DNA of 64,000 nucleotides from Epithemia pelagica (GCA_946965045.2 OX337230.1:1364001-1428000), one strand, 5' to 3'; counted from the stretch's first letter, positions 8,301 to 17,621 are shown. Numbers and translations: made by a program. Notes: generated by a model from the letters alone, not told the origin.

Positions 8301-11012
8301 TTATTGAACCATACGTCATCACCCACCCACTCCGGTCGCACTCCTCTTGAGGCTCTCTCCGGACGCCCACCCGACATTACTCATCTCTTGTTCTTTCCTT
8401 TCTGGGATGAGGTTTACTATCGTGTCGACCCCGCTGAACCCAATTCCGGTTCATATCCATCTTCTTCTGATGAGAAACTTGGCCACTGGGTTGGTTTTGC
8501 TCACAACGTTGGTGATTCTTTTACTTGGAAGATTCTCACCCAGGATAACCAGATCATCTACCGTTCTGCCGTTCGCCGTGTTGAATCCACTACACCTAAC
8601 CTACGTGTGGATCGACCTTCAGGGGAGGATTCGTCTGACAAGGATGACAATGATAAGCAAGCTGACACTGTCTTCATTCGCAGTGATAGTGAAGATCCAT
8701 CCAAACCAATGCCCACGATCGATTTTGACGACATGATAGGACGCACATTCCTATGCGACACAGAAGAAAATGGGGAGCGACACCGTGCACGTGTCATCAA
8801 ACGAGTCATTGATCTTAATGAAGAAGCAACGAAACAGGAAGAACGTGTCAAGTATATCTACCGAAAGACAAATTCTGATGTTGATGAGATGATATCCTAT
8901 AATCAACTCATGGAGTATATCGAACGAGATAACCAAGCTCAAACCTCTGGAGATAATCTTTTCAGGTTCAGGGACGTCATTGCCCATCAAGGCCCACTGA
9001 ACACAACTGATCCAGATTACAAGGGGAGCAAATATAATTTGCTTGTTGATTGGGAAACTGGGGAGACTACCTATGAACCTTTATCACTCATCGCCAATGA
9101 TGATCCGATCACTGTAGCAATTTATGGAAAGAAACATGATTTACTCAACGAACCTGGATGGAAGCATTTGAAACGTTATGTCAAAACAAGCAAACGTCTC
9201 ATTCGAGCAGCCAAACAGTCAAGGATTAAACAAGTTCACCATTCCGTCAAGTATAAGTTTGGATTCCAAGTACCACGCAATTATGAGGAAGCTGTCACTC
9301 TTGATAAACAACATGGCAACACAAAGTGGCAAGATGCAACAGAATTAGAATTGTCACAGATCCAGTCCTACAAGACATTCAAGGATTTTGGGAAAGCCAT
9401 CTTCATTAAAGGGAAAGTATCCAATGCACCTGAAGGATATCATAAGATACGTGTACATCTTGTCTTTGACGTAAAACATGATGGACGACATAAAGCAAGA
9501 CTTGTCGCAGATGGACATCTCACAAAAGAACCTGTTGAGACAATCTATTCAGGTGTTGTTTCCATTCGCAACCTCCGCATTGCCTTATTCCTGGGTACTT
9601 TGAATGACTTGGAAATATGGGGAGCAGATATTGGAAATGCATATCTGGAAGCCTTGACAGGGGAGAAAATTTTCATTGTCGCAGGACCTGAATTCAAGGA
9701 ATTAGAAGGTCACATCCTGATTATATACAAGGCACTTTATGGATTGAAGTCATCAGGCGCACGCTGGCATGATGTCTTATTCGATGTTTTGACAGACATG
9801 GGATTTTCACCAAGCAAAGCAGATCCGGATATCTGGATGAGGAAAGCACCTGGAGAAGACTGTTACGAATACATTGCCGTATACGTTGATGACTTAGCCA
9901 TTATTTCTACTGATCCTGGGAATATCTGCAAGATCCTGAAGGAGAAATACAACTTCAAACTCAAAGGAGATGGACCTATTGATTTCCATTTGGGATGTTG
10001 TTACACCAAGGATTCTGATGGAACATTCGTAGCAGATCCAAGACGCTACATTGGTAAGATGATGGACACTTTCGAACGAATCTTCAAGGAGAAACCCAAG
10101 AAAGCCAAAACACCTATTATTGGTGGAGACCATCCTGAATTGGATGATTCTGAGCTCCTTGATGAAGAAGGTACTAGCCATTTCCAAACTCTGATTGGAC
10201 AACTCCAATGGGTGATCACTATTGGTCGTTTCGACGTCTTCACCGCTACAATGACGCTATCACGCTTTCGTGCTGCTCCGAGGAAAGGACATCTTGATAG
10301 AGCCAAGCGTATCTATGGATACCTTGCACATCTCCCAGAAGGCGCAATCAGATTTAGGATTGGAGAGCCTGATTATTCAAGTCTTCCTACCCAAGAATTT
10401 GATTGGACTCGCACTGTCTATTCGAATGCAAGTGAACGTATTCCTGAAGACTGCCCAACACCTCTTGGCCGCTATGTTACCACAACTCATTATGTTGATG
10501 CCAATCTCATGCATGACATAGTCACTGGTAAATCCGTCACTGCTGTTCTACATTTGTTGAACGGAACACCTATTGACTGGTACAGCAAGAGACAGAGCAC
10601 GGTGGAAACTGCTACCTATGGATCCGAGTTTGTGGCTGCAAGGACAGCAATAGATCAGATTACAGAATTACGACATTCTCTCCGCTACCTTGGAGTACCT
10701 ATCCGAGAGCGAAGTTACTTGTACGGAGATAACAGATCTGTTGTGCTCAATGCAACCGTTCCTCACTCCATACTATCCAAGAGACACCATCTTCTGTCAT
10801 ACCACCGAGTTCGTGAAGCCATCGCAGCAAAGTATGTTGCATTCTACTGGAAAGATGGAAAGACCAACCCTGCCGATATCCTTAGCAAACATTGGGATTT
10901 CGTATCTATTTGGCCCATGCTCAAGCCATTGTTGTTTTGGAAAGGAGAAGTTCAAGATCTCAACAAATCCAATGATGACAAGGCTGAAACGACGAGTTGT
11001 GGGGAGTGTTAG
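5325..11012 (+). CDS. Gag-Pol polyprotein, copia element 1, intact
   Basis: One 1895-codon frame. Gag occupies roughly residues 1-500, with no CCHC zinc knuckle visible. The aspartic protease site reads LIDRGANGG at about residue 577, an unusual DRGA in place of DSGA/DTGA. The integrase core carries ISDGG (Asp924) and AEN (Glu959), a D-x34-E spacing, with the first Asp in the preceding DTPAVDHGG segment. Reverse transcriptase has the ALYGLKSSGARW motif and YVDD at about 1520-1523. RNase H follows (YVDANLMHD, ETATYGSEFVAA, YGDNRSVV), and the C-terminus matches the usual copia end (HHLLSYHRVRE, NPADILSKH). The product is processed by its own protease into capsid, protease, integrase and RT/RNase H. 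The final Cys and stop (TGT TAG) lie in the 3' LTR. There is no frameshift between gag and pol, so Gag:Pol ratio control is not explained by the sequence. Confidence 0.95.
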   Translation: MDPQSPKTPTTPKGEDNQDNVSDTDLFDHIIFTVCQFFTKERADYLMKWMKYHGFENITHVISYMQTNTEESMKELTQYKVNKQTHDLQGPTRQQIKLLAYWATYKTNEIQDELSNSDWMNLTRKEFNTWRINTDFSKGPPSQVPVSPMKSPSSVKSVSTVTAASQSQQDLTAFRKGTKRDATAYEVFKDERYYDSFWRVFKTTAKAQGLSNVLNFKYTPPHDDEYAEELFQEQQVFLYSVLVRIIQTDQGRAYVREHEHDEDARAVLQKLHSLHTESDLAKREVLRLTNYISNLRLDDTWRGTTRQFLLHFQEQLRLLDNLVTLSDRIPDHTRMTFLMQAVEKVPDLRRVKILDNVVNTKSGAKSLCYQSYFRLLLDAAYDHDQATQSSVHSRRRHVKQHESLYGQDTDADITSQDDMEYHVHNTKAASESPSSSSKVSLPRDLWFKLSEEDRKLIIEYNKMIQAPSSTTPRTVQTHALDIDPEPDPDPNQVASDDDSPGVVPEHSDDSDPVTQFINQAMTTDINHPATDLTSVLSNAKSKTSKKVTFKANMHKQAGHVPRYLFSRKSTLPGNQLIDRGANGGLAGSDMRILSKTGRHITIVGIDNHELTGLPVVTCAAKFETNDGPIVGIFNEYAYYGKGLSIHAPGQFEHFGLAVDERSVKVDGKQRITTLDGRAIPLHIKDGLAYIHSLGIPSDDDMDTLPQIIFTSPDTWDPGVLDHSYSPTPSDNDPDWKHVKTDGSMSNHPYDNYGEYTDRVVCNLNLLLDLPYDHGPDDAPFLSIYADAEGNDPTLHASVHRRYQEAYDWKKFRPFFGWQSEDVIADTFKHTTRNGSITFDHDTLKKHFKARNPVLNIPRRHEPVATDSVFSDTPAVDHGGKVAQIFVGRDTLVTDIYGIKSTKQFVNTLQDNIRFRGAMETLISDGGSSLISQKVKDILRTLLIGEYRSEPYHQHQNKAENRYQTVKRMTNALMNATGCPANTWLLCLEYVCDLLNHTSSPTHSGRTPLEALSGRPPDITHLLFFPFWDEVYYRVDPAEPNSGSYPSSSDEKLGHWVGFAHNVGDSFTWKILTQDNQIIYRSAVRRVESTTPNLRVDRPSGEDSSDKDDNDKQADTVFIRSDSEDPSKPMPTIDFDDMIGRTFLCDTEENGERHRARVIKRVIDLNEEATKQEERVKYIYRKTNSDVDEMISYNQLMEYIERDNQAQTSGDNLFRFRDVIAHQGPLNTTDPDYKGSKYNLLVDWETGETTYEPLSLIANDDPITVAIYGKKHDLLNEPGWKHLKRYVKTSKRLIRAAKQSRIKQVHHSVKYKFGFQVPRNYEEAVTLDKQHGNTKWQDATELELSQIQSYKTFKDFGKAIFIKGKVSNAPEGYHKIRVHLVFDVKHDGRHKARLVADGHLTKEPVETIYSGVVSIRNLRIALFLGTLNDLEIWGADIGNAYLEALTGEKIFIVAGPEFKELEGHILIIYKALYGLKSSGARWHDVLFDVLTDMGFSPSKADPDIWMRKAPGEDCYEYIAVYVDDLAIISTDPGNICKILKEKYNFKLKGDGPIDFHLGCCYTKDSDGTFVADPRRYIGKMMDTFERIFKEKPKKAKTPIIGGDHPELDDSELLDEEGTSHFQTLIGQLQWVITIGRFDVFTATMTLSRFRAAPRKGHLDRAKRIYGYLAHLPEGAIRFRIGEPDYSSLPTQEFDWTRTVYSNASERIPEDCPTPLGRYVTTTHYVDANLMHDIVTGKSVTAVLHLLNGTPIDWYSKRQSTVETATYGSEFVAARTAIDQITELRHSLRYLGVPIRERSYLYGDNRSVVLNATVPHSILSKRHHLLSYHRVREAIAAKYVAFYWKDGKTNPADILSKHWDFVSIWPMLKPLLFWKGEVQDLNKSNDDKAETTSCGEC
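10996..11006 (+). promoter_or_regulatory. Polypurine tract of copia element 1
   Basis: The purine-rich GTTGTGGGGAG directly abuts the TGTTAG of the 3' LTR, the expected plus-strand primer for reverse transcription. Confidence 0.7.
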
Positions 11013-11789
11013 AATTCTCACCGTCTATGGTGGTTAGATTCTACATCTCATCGATTCCCCATGTCACATAGCCTCGTGCTATCGCATCATGCCCTCTAGC
11101 TTCGAGCTATGTTTCCTAGCTTCGCGCTATATCGACCTATATTTCTTCGCAAATCATGAAAAGTGAGAATAGATTGACGAACTCACTCTCAAGACTAAAC
11201 TGGGTCGTGCGGTATTACAACGGACATAAATTTGGCCGTTGCTCGGACATTATACTAACGCCCTAAGCGTACGCGCCCGAAATCATCGAGCGCGCCCAAG
11301 CGACATCCGAGCGCTATCGGCATCTATCCGATCCAACGGTCTAAGTATCCCAAGCACGACACACGATCACGCGAGACCATATTTCCATTCCCACAATCTC
11401 CAAATTGTCAACAAGCTGCGCGCCATGAAAACAACTATGCCAACCCAAAGCAAGAACTGTTGACCCTGTATATGTTATCCGCCCACATATACATGTCATA
11501 TACATCACATGAATCAACTCCAACTATTCCAAACCTGTTGCCGCCAAGAACCTATGACACATGACCCTTGGCAGGACCGAACATTTCACGTAGACCTATC
11601 GTAGTAATCAACACACAATCTAACAATATCACCATTTATCACATCCTCTTTTGTGTCCCGACTATCCTTCTGATAGACTTCGACTTGCTTGCTTCTCTGA
11701 CCCTGAGAAGCTTGTATCGGTTGGTGACCTACCTGATTGTCTGCTCTACCGAGCATCAATGTCCCTACGATTCAGAAAGAATTGTAACA
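11007..11789 (+). repeat. 3' LTR of copia element 1
   Basis: 783 bp, TGTTAG...TAACA. I see no substitution relative to 3406-4188. It is followed by the second CGTGC target duplication at 11790-11794. Confidence 0.95.
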
Positions 11790-12937
11790 CGTGCTCCCAG
11801 CATACGGGCCAGTTCACGGGCCAACAGAGTCTTTCCACAACCAGGAGGTCCCGACAACAAGATGCCACGCACGTGACTGACTCCCAGTCGGCGAGCAGCT
11901 GCCAGATTGGCACGGGAAGCCAATACACGGCGGACAATGGCATCGAGCTGAGCATCCAGACCTCCCACTTGATCAAACGACATGCCCATTTTGTTACCCA
12001 AATGTGTTTTCTGTTCTTTGATCGCTTTCGAGAGATTCTCGTCTGCTTTCTCTTCGCCGTTTGTCCCCGACTCTGCTTCTTTCTGTTGCATTTCAAGCTC
12101 TGCTGGGACAATGGAAAGGACTTTTTCAAGATTCTCAATTGGCTGCATTGGAAAGGTTGATGTTGTTTCCTCTTCTTCCAATCCAATGGGTGGCCGAATA
12201 ACAACTTCTAACAGAACCGTTTTTCCATACTTTCCCGAATATCGTCGGAGCGGTCCTCCCACGTACTTGACACACTCTTCACCGGCACTGGATTGTCCGG
12301 CACCCAATGAACCATCACTCCCTCCACGCAAGGCCCTCGACGTTCGAACCTTGAAGTTTCCATTTCGATCTGGTCCCGAAACAGGAGAGATTTCTGCCAT
12401 TCCAGTCAACGTTTTGACAACGGCCCAGGAGCCACCCGGCCATCGACAGGTCCACTCCGTTTCCGGAGGAAGGACATGGAGGATGCAATCCCAGTCTTTG
12501 CCTCTGACCAATCGCAGTCGAACCGGCAGTAAGCCATTGCCCTCATCATCACCATTGTAGTTATCACCATTACCATCCACCCATTGTTCATACACTCCTG
12601 GTTGAAGTTGTACTTCGTTCACTCGTTCCATGAGTGTTTTCATGGCGTCATCGTCCACCCACGTTCCCCATTCGTATCGAAAGGAATCGTGTCCTTGGTT
12701 GCTTGTGTCAGCTCCCCGAAGCGCTGTAGCATTAATGGTACTGGCAATCAATGGTTCGTATGGGGCGGGTATTTTGTCCAGGATGGGGACATCCACATGA
12801 TCTTGTGGTGCCAAACGGAGAACAAAGCCATTCGTTGGACTTTCGTGATTGGGCGACAATAGAAAGCCATCCCCCAAACGCGACAACAGTTTAAGTAAAG
12901 CAATGAAACCGAAAAAAGTAGATTTGACACGCATCAT
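11790..12937 (-). pseudogene. NSF-like AAA+ ATPase, 5' half with N-terminal hydrophobic leader
   Basis: The start is ATG at 12937 (two in-frame ATGs). Residues 1-28 are a hydrophobic leader with basic residues (MMRVKSTFFGFIALLKLL), which reads as a signal peptide or bipartite organelle leader. Residues about 30-300 are poorly conserved and do not look like the canonical NSF N-domain. D1 starts with MGMSFDQVGGLD, continues RRLGVSHVRGILLSGPPGCGKTLLA (intact Walker A), and breaks off at LGAR where the retrotransposon enters. Removing the element and one CGTGC joins GGA GCA CG to A GAG and restores an open 895-codon frame with 1786-3405. In the present DNA, read-through hits a stop within a few codons of the LTR. 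The leader suggests an organelle or secretory-pathway paralogue rather than cytosolic NSF; this is inference. Confidence 0.82.
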
Positions 12938-13311
12938 TGGTCTTAGCTCAGTTCATCCTGTGTTCAGTAACAGTTTCCATACAAGAGATGATGATGAAGA
13001 GTGATGGAGCCGTCTCCGTCTCGTCGTGGGTGTGACCACGTACTTGCTGAGACTGGGAATCTTCCATCATTTTTTGCGCGACTGGATTGTACTACTCCCA
13101 TATCGTTAAAAAATCACTTCTACATAATATATGCCATAAATAATCGAACCCTCTAAGGTGTCACATAAGTGTCTTTCTTGGAGCTTCCCAGAAAGGATTT
13201 GAAAAAAATCGATCCACATGGCGTATCTTCATCTTTTCGCGTCTTGAAAGATCGATCTCGATGATTGAAGCTGTTCGCATAATATTCTGCTGACCAGAGA
13301 AAAGGGATCAC
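12938..13311. promoter_or_regulatory. Divergent promoter region, NSF-like gene (minus) and GST gene (plus)
   Basis: 374 bp between two divergent starts. AT-rich in the middle (around 13108-13145, with ACATAATATATGCCATAAATAA). No clear TATA or other named element can be assigned. Confidence 0.45.
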
Positions 13312-14217
13312 ATGAATACTTGTGCTGTCTTTGCGTGTTGGTTGAGTTTCTTGTTCTCAGTTTCCCTTTCCATCGATCCGTCGCTTGCCATGTCTGTCTC
13401 ACGTGTGATTGGTACCTCCAAGTTGGCTCGTCAAGTGAGCTTTGCCGATGCTTGGAAGGGATCGGATCATTCTCGTTTCTGTTGCCTTATTTATGCTACT
13501 CAGAATGGATGGAAACTTCCCATTTTGTTTGAAGAACTCGGAGAACCATACGATTGGTGTTTGGTTGACTTTGCCAAGAACGAACAAAAAAGTGAAGCCT
13601 TTCTCAAGATCAATCCCAATGGACGTATTCCTGCCTTGATTGATCGAAAGGCCAATGTCACAGTGGCGGAAAGTGGAGCAATTTTAGAGTATGTTTGCGA
13701 AACGTTTGATTCCGACTTGTTGCCCTCCAAAGAAAAAGATTTGGCCAAACACTTGCTGTACAAACAATGGCTCCATTGGCAAGTTTCTGCTCAGGGTCCC
13801 ATGTTGGGCCAGAGTATGTACTTTAATCGCATCGCTGCGACACAGGGCAATCATGACGAATTTTCTATTCAACGGTTTGGGAAGGAAGCGACGCGTTGCT
13901 TGCAAATGCTGGATGACCAACTAGCCTCGTCGGGAGGACCCTTTTTGTTTGGAGAAAATCCCTCGGTGATTGACGTGGCGACCTTTGCCTATGCGGCCAG
14001 TGCCTATTGGGCTTGTGTCGACATTTCCAGCATGGCGCATTTGCAAAAGTGGCTCACGTTTTTGCACAATCGACCCTCCTTCCAAACCGGTTTGCGCATT
14101 CCGTTTGCTCGTCCGGCCTTTTTTGGACCGCCCTGGGCTACACAAGAGGAAATTAATGCCGAGATCTCTGACAATGCCTCTCAGTTCAAGATTGCACCGG
14201 CCGACAAGAAGAACTGA
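13312..14217 (+). CDS. Glutathione S-transferase-like protein with signal peptide
   Basis: 301 aa, single exon, ATG at 13312. Residues 1-26 (MNTCAVFACWLSFLFSVSLS) form a clear signal-type leader; a second Met at residue 27 could give a cytosolic form. The thioredoxin-fold domain spans about 60-145, with KLPILFEELGEPYDW, the KINPNGRIPALID signature containing the cis-proline, and VAESGAILEYV, the glutathione-contacting Glu-Ser. The alpha-helical C-terminal domain (about 150-270) contains the N-capping-type SVIDVATFAY. The pattern fits the Ure2p/YghU-like branch, which often acts as a disulfide-bond reductase or peroxidase. The catalytic residue cannot be chosen with certainty. It shares a divergent promoter region with the NSF-like gene. 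Confidence 0.85.
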   Translation: MNTCAVFACWLSFLFSVSLSIDPSLAMSVSRVIGTSKLARQVSFADAWKGSDHSRFCCLIYATQNGWKLPILFEELGEPYDWCLVDFAKNEQKSEAFLKINPNGRIPALIDRKANVTVAESGAILEYVCETFDSDLLPSKEKDLAKHLLYKQWLHWQVSAQGPMLGQSMYFNRIAATQGNHDEFSIQRFGKEATRCLQMLDDQLASSGGPFLFGENPSVIDVATFAYAASAYWACVDISSMAHLQKWLTFLHNRPSFQTGLRIPFARPAFFGPPWATQEEINAEISDNASQFKIAPADKKN

Positions 14218-14542
14218 TGGTGAATCAAACCTCCAGAATCGTAGTAGGTAGGGTAAACTCGAGAAGTTTATCGTTCAAATGAGAATTACAACGTAGTACT
14301 TTGGCATTCAAACAAGAATACAAGATTGCCAACAAGGGCGAGTATTAAATTTGAGTAGGACTAGAAGTCTTCCTATTGTAGCCAAGACAGCATGACTAGC
14401 AGCTCTGGCTGACAACTGCAGAACTACTTGGTCATCTTCCCCCGTGTGGAGGATTCGATGTTCTGGCTGACATTTCATCATGCCCATTCATCAGTCTCTT
14501 GTAACGTGATGTTTGTTCCAATCATCCGCTCCTACCACCCAA
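14218..14542. other. Intergenic, convergent 3' ends
   Basis: 325 bp between the convergent GST and GFA-domain genes. No gene, RNA or repeat seen; it holds both 3' UTRs. Confidence 0.5.
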
Positions 14543-15892
14543 TCAACCAGCTTCTGGAAGGCGAGGATTCCCATCGGGTGGTAGCTTATACCACGTTTGT
14601 TTGTATCGACAAGAAATATGAATAATGCTGTGCAACTGTCGACTCAACTCCTCCGTCGACGAGGCGGGCAATGAATCTTCATCAAACGCACCAGCCGCGG
14701 GCCATACCTCATCCGAACCATCGTACACAATCGTCAAGACACCTCCACAATTGTTGCAGACATGCCGTCGACCATGAGGGGCATATCGCTGCATGGGTGG
14801 TTCGTGACTACTGCTACCACCACTGGTCGGGTGCATGTCCTGTCTGGGACTGCCGTTTTGGTAGGTATCCGTGTTTTCCGGTGGCAACCATTCCAGATCA
14901 TTTTTATCAAACGGAACCCATGTTTGAAACGGTCCTCCCGAGACTCGACGGCATAGTCGACAGTAACAATGTTGGAGTTCGGTCGTCCGTTCCAAGCGTA
15001 TCCGATATCTGGACTGGCCACAGGAACAAGACCCAGTCAAGAAGAATGGCCCTTGGTTGGAATGCAATTTCCCAAGCCGATCCGCTTGTGCCTCTGCCTG
15101 TGTCCAGCTCGCTCGTCGATCCCATTGCCATGTTTCTCGTTTCTGCTGCAAAAATTGGGCCAGAGGCGGGGGGAGGGTTCGATCGTCCATGGGTCCCATA
15201 TTCAATAACAGTTGATGACCATGCCTTGCTTCGATTCGAAGAGGACGTGTGGCCATTTTACTTTTGCAAACACTACATTGCATTCGGACAACGGGGCCCA
15301 ATTGACTGCACGAGTCGCGATAGGTTGTCAAACTATTGGTTGGATCGAGAATGTGAACCGACTCTTGTTTGGCCAACAGATAGGAGGCAAAGGCGGCCAC
15401 ATGAAATTTCCGGCAGGATGGACAGTGGCAATCGACGGCCGCCTTGTACGAAAAACTATTGCTGTTCGCGTTGGTTTCGTCGTCGTCGTCATAGGTCTGT
15501 TCCAATGGCTGAATGGCATGAATGGGAACCGTCAGCTCCACACGTCCACATTGACACCTGGAACGAATCACCGCATTTGGGTCCAAGTCCTTGAGGCTGA
15601 CGTCCTGTGATGGTCGTTGCCGCCGATGACTTTCCACGACGGGTTCTGACAAGGACGGCATGTTGAATCGATTAATGTGCAAGTGTCGGCGTGTCGGCGT
15701 CTTGGTGCCTCGTTGTCTTTGAAACCAATACTTGGTTCTCCGATGGGTAGAGCTGCTGGAGAAGGACGAAGTTTGCAACAGCGTTGTCATAAAAAGGGGA
15801 AGAAAGGGTGATGATAACTTCCAACTGGATCGCATCAAGAGCAACAAAAGTGACAGTGCCAATGGCCAACCGTCCATACTTTCATCTTTCAT
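14543..15892 (-). CDS. Tandem GFA/CENP-V domain zinc protein
   Basis: About 449 aa from the ATG at 15892. The N-terminal 50 residues are hydrophobic then Ser-rich and Arg-rich, compatible with a membrane anchor or organelle leader. Two Mss4-like zinc domains follow. Domain 1 (about 110-245) has RCQCG, CHCPSCRKFH and CSVC. Domain 2 (about 285-430) has GSCSCG, HCYCRLCRRVSGGPF and CNNCGG. CxC, CxCxxC and CxxC together form the two-zinc pattern of the GFA family (glutathione-dependent formaldehyde-activating enzyme-like, also CENP-V). Most members have one domain, so this is a duplicated architecture. Whether it binds S-hydroxymethylglutathione cannot be read from sequence; many GFA-fold proteins have other roles. 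Confidence 0.85.
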   Translation of the reverse strand: MKDESMDGWPLALSLLLLLMRSSWKLSSPFLPLFMTTLLQTSSFSSSSTHRRTKYWFQRQRGTKTPTRRHLHINRFNMPSLSEPVVESHRRQRPSQDVSLKDLDPNAVIRSRCQCGRVELTVPIHAIQPLEQTYDDDDETNANSNSFSYKAAVDCHCPSCRKFHVAAFASYLLAKQESVHILDPTNSLTTYRDSCSQLGPVVRMQCSVCKSKMATRPLRIEARHGHQLLLNMGPMDDRTLPPPLAQFLQQKRETWQWDRRASWTQAEAQADRLGKLHSNQGPFFLTGSCSCGQSRYRIRLERTTELQHCYCRLCRRVSGGPFQTWVPFDKNDLEWLPPENTDTYQNGSPRQDMHPTSGGSSSHEPPMQRYAPHGRRHVCNNCGGVLTIVYDGSDEVWPAAGAFDEDSLPASSTEELSRQLHSIIHISCRYKQTWYKLPPDGNPRLPEAG

Positions 15893-16353
15893 CAAGTCGA
15901 CACCGAATTATTTTTTTCGTCACATCTCGCCACAACGAAGACACGGATTCCGAGTTCCGAGATGCCAGCCAAATGGTGTGACCGACATCCGACCCACGAG
16001 GATGGAAGACAGACGTCAGAATCCAGAATCCACACTCTCGTACGTCACCCAACACCCAACCGATCTCCATAGTACTTTTTATTCTATAGTCGAATCCCAA
16101 ACGGCGGGATCAGCGAAGCCGACTGCACACGCGCGACTGAGAGTATAAATCGCGCAGGCATTTTCGAACTCTATTTTTTACACGAACGCGAGCTGGCACC
16201 AAGAGTGGCTGTGCGATCGACCGCAACAAGATGCGGCAGGGGCGGGCGGGGGCGGTGCATAATATCTTTTCAAAGTTCTTTCTCATTGAGAAAGACAAGA
16301 CGTTGCAAGTTCCAAGTTGGAAGCGGCTATTCTGAAAACTCTACAACAAGAGC
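15893..16353. promoter_or_regulatory. Divergent promoter region, GFA gene and membrane-protein gene
   Basis: 461 bp separating two divergent starts. A TATAAA-like stretch occurs near 16144 (AGTATAAATCG) on the plus strand, about 210 bp upstream of the membrane-protein ATG. Nothing else is assignable. Confidence 0.4.
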
Positions 16354-17373
16354 ATGGAACAAGCCGTCCTTTCCGAACCGAAGACGACGACGACGACAAG
16401 GCCTTCTGTCAAGGATGCAGGTCCTAGTAGTAGTCTGACTCGTCAACGCAGCAAACGACCGGGCTTTTCTGGTTGGGGACTTCGAGGCGGTGGCAAAAGC
16501 AGTCGACGAGCGGGGGCCAGCGTCCGGTTTGCCCTCGACAACGACGACGACAACAAGAACAACAACAAGAACAACGAGCCCGATCCTCGCAACCAAGCTC
16601 CGCAAAAACAAAGATCTTCGTTTTTCAATCGATCCGTCATTTGGAATGGATACAAACACCAACGAGAGTCAGTCACGGCCATTGTCGCCAATACCTTGAG
16701 TCGCGAAGAAGAACGAATCGACGACCAAATCCACCAAATGATTGACAATGACAACAGCAACAACAAGGATTATCAGAGTAGGAGTAACTGGGATGTTTTG
16801 AGCGATGAAAATGTGGACATGGATCTCGATGATCTTCAAAATGAGCTGCGTCAAATGGAAGAAGAGTTTCGAAGTTCAGAGAGATCGGGTGATCGCGAAG
16901 AGGCCGCTCTCGTGCGCAATGAACCCATGTTGTTTGGCGACGAATCAACCCATGTCGATCCTGAGCAACCCCTCAGAGCACCAGACAGTTCAAACGATTC
17001 CATGACGGAAGGCCCAAAGGATCGTTCGACAACAACCAGTGTTCCTCATGGTCAAGAAGCTGATGAGACGGAACCTCTTTTGATGATGACCTCGGAATCG
17101 ACAAAACCGGTGGTTGCTTCATCCGAGTCGGATACACGGAATGGCAGTCGGAGACCGTCGAAAGAGAGAGGCGTCATGCGTGGACTGATGATTGTCTCGG
17201 GTGGAGTGGGATGCATGTTTGTAGGAAACATTCTTCTCACTACTTGTAGCGAGAATCAAAGCAAGAATGTACCAAAGATGGCATGCCTCGGTTCCGCCTT
17301 GGTCATTCTAGTCGGTTTAACTGGCTATGGATTGGTTCGAAAAACAAGGCCGTCCAACAGTGACACCCCATAA
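16354..17373 (+). CDS. Hypothetical protein with C-terminal membrane hairpin
   Basis: 339 aa, ATG at 16354, single exon. Residues 1-100 are basic, Ser/Thr- and Asn/Asp-rich and likely disordered. Residues 100-180 are acidic and helical (SREEERIDDQIHQMIDNDN, LDDLQNELRQMEEEF). The C-terminus carries two hydrophobic segments, about 275-293 (GLMIVSGGVGCMFVGNILL) and 305-327 (ACLGSALVILVGLTGYGLV), separated by a short loop with Cys and Lys. This looks like a tail-inserted hairpin with a large cytosolic part. I do not recognise the family. Codon use and GC resemble neighbouring host genes, so it is probably real. Confidence 0.7.
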   Translation: MEQAVLSEPKTTTTTRPSVKDAGPSSSLTRQRSKRPGFSGWGLRGGGKSSRRAGASVRFALDNDDDNKNNNKNNEPDPRNQAPQKQRSSFFNRSVIWNGYKHQRESVTAIVANTLSREEERIDDQIHQMIDNDNSNNKDYQSRSNWDVLSDENVDMDLDDLQNELRQMEEEFRSSERSGDREEAALVRNEPMLFGDESTHVDPEQPLRAPDSSNDSMTEGPKDRSTTTSVPHGQEADETEPLLMMTSESTKPVVASSESDTRNGSRRPSKERGVMRGLMIVSGGVGCMFVGNILLTTCSENQSKNVPKMACLGSALVILVGLTGYGLVRKTRPSNSDTP

Positions 17374-17621
17374 CCACATACACACACCCCTAACTTGTCT
17401 TGACTTGTCTTGATATGGGCCTTTTGACTTTTGATCCCATTTTCGCCCTCAAGTTTCGACACTGCCTCTTAATATTAATCATACTACTAGGTACGTACTT
17501 GCGTTGGTCTTTTGTTGTGCTATTTGTTCGATTGTTCGCCGTAATGCACTTAGCAATTCATGGCAGACAGTGAAATTATACTGAAATTTCCCGCGACAGG
17601 CAGGAATTTCGAGCGGAGAAG

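Larger units (their letters stand above)
3406..11789 (+). mobile_element. Full-length Ty1/copia LTR retrotransposon (element 1)
   Basis: An 8384-bp element with two 783-bp LTRs, 5-bp target duplication, a 259-codon ORF and a single 1895-codon Gag-Pol frame in which integrase precedes reverse transcriptase (the copia order). I found no difference between the LTRs on reading, and both frames are open, so the copy is very young and possibly active. It sits in a coding exon of the NSF-like gene, in the opposite orientation. Positions 4189 onward, where a primer-binding site is expected, start GATTAACAGTCTCAAAGC; no standard TGG-type tRNA complement is evident. The stop codon of Gag-Pol is supplied by the first six bases of the 3' LTR. 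Confidence 0.95.

Noticed and set aside
3406-11789. Possibility that the retrotransposon is a spliced-out intron of the NSF-like gene
   Set aside because: The element is flanked by a 5-bp target duplication with no GT-AG borders on the minus strand at the junction; normal splicing would not restore the frame.
14671-15594. 307-codon plus-strand frame opposite the GFA-domain gene
   Set aside because: It is antisense to a gene with clear zinc motifs and has no recognisable domain.
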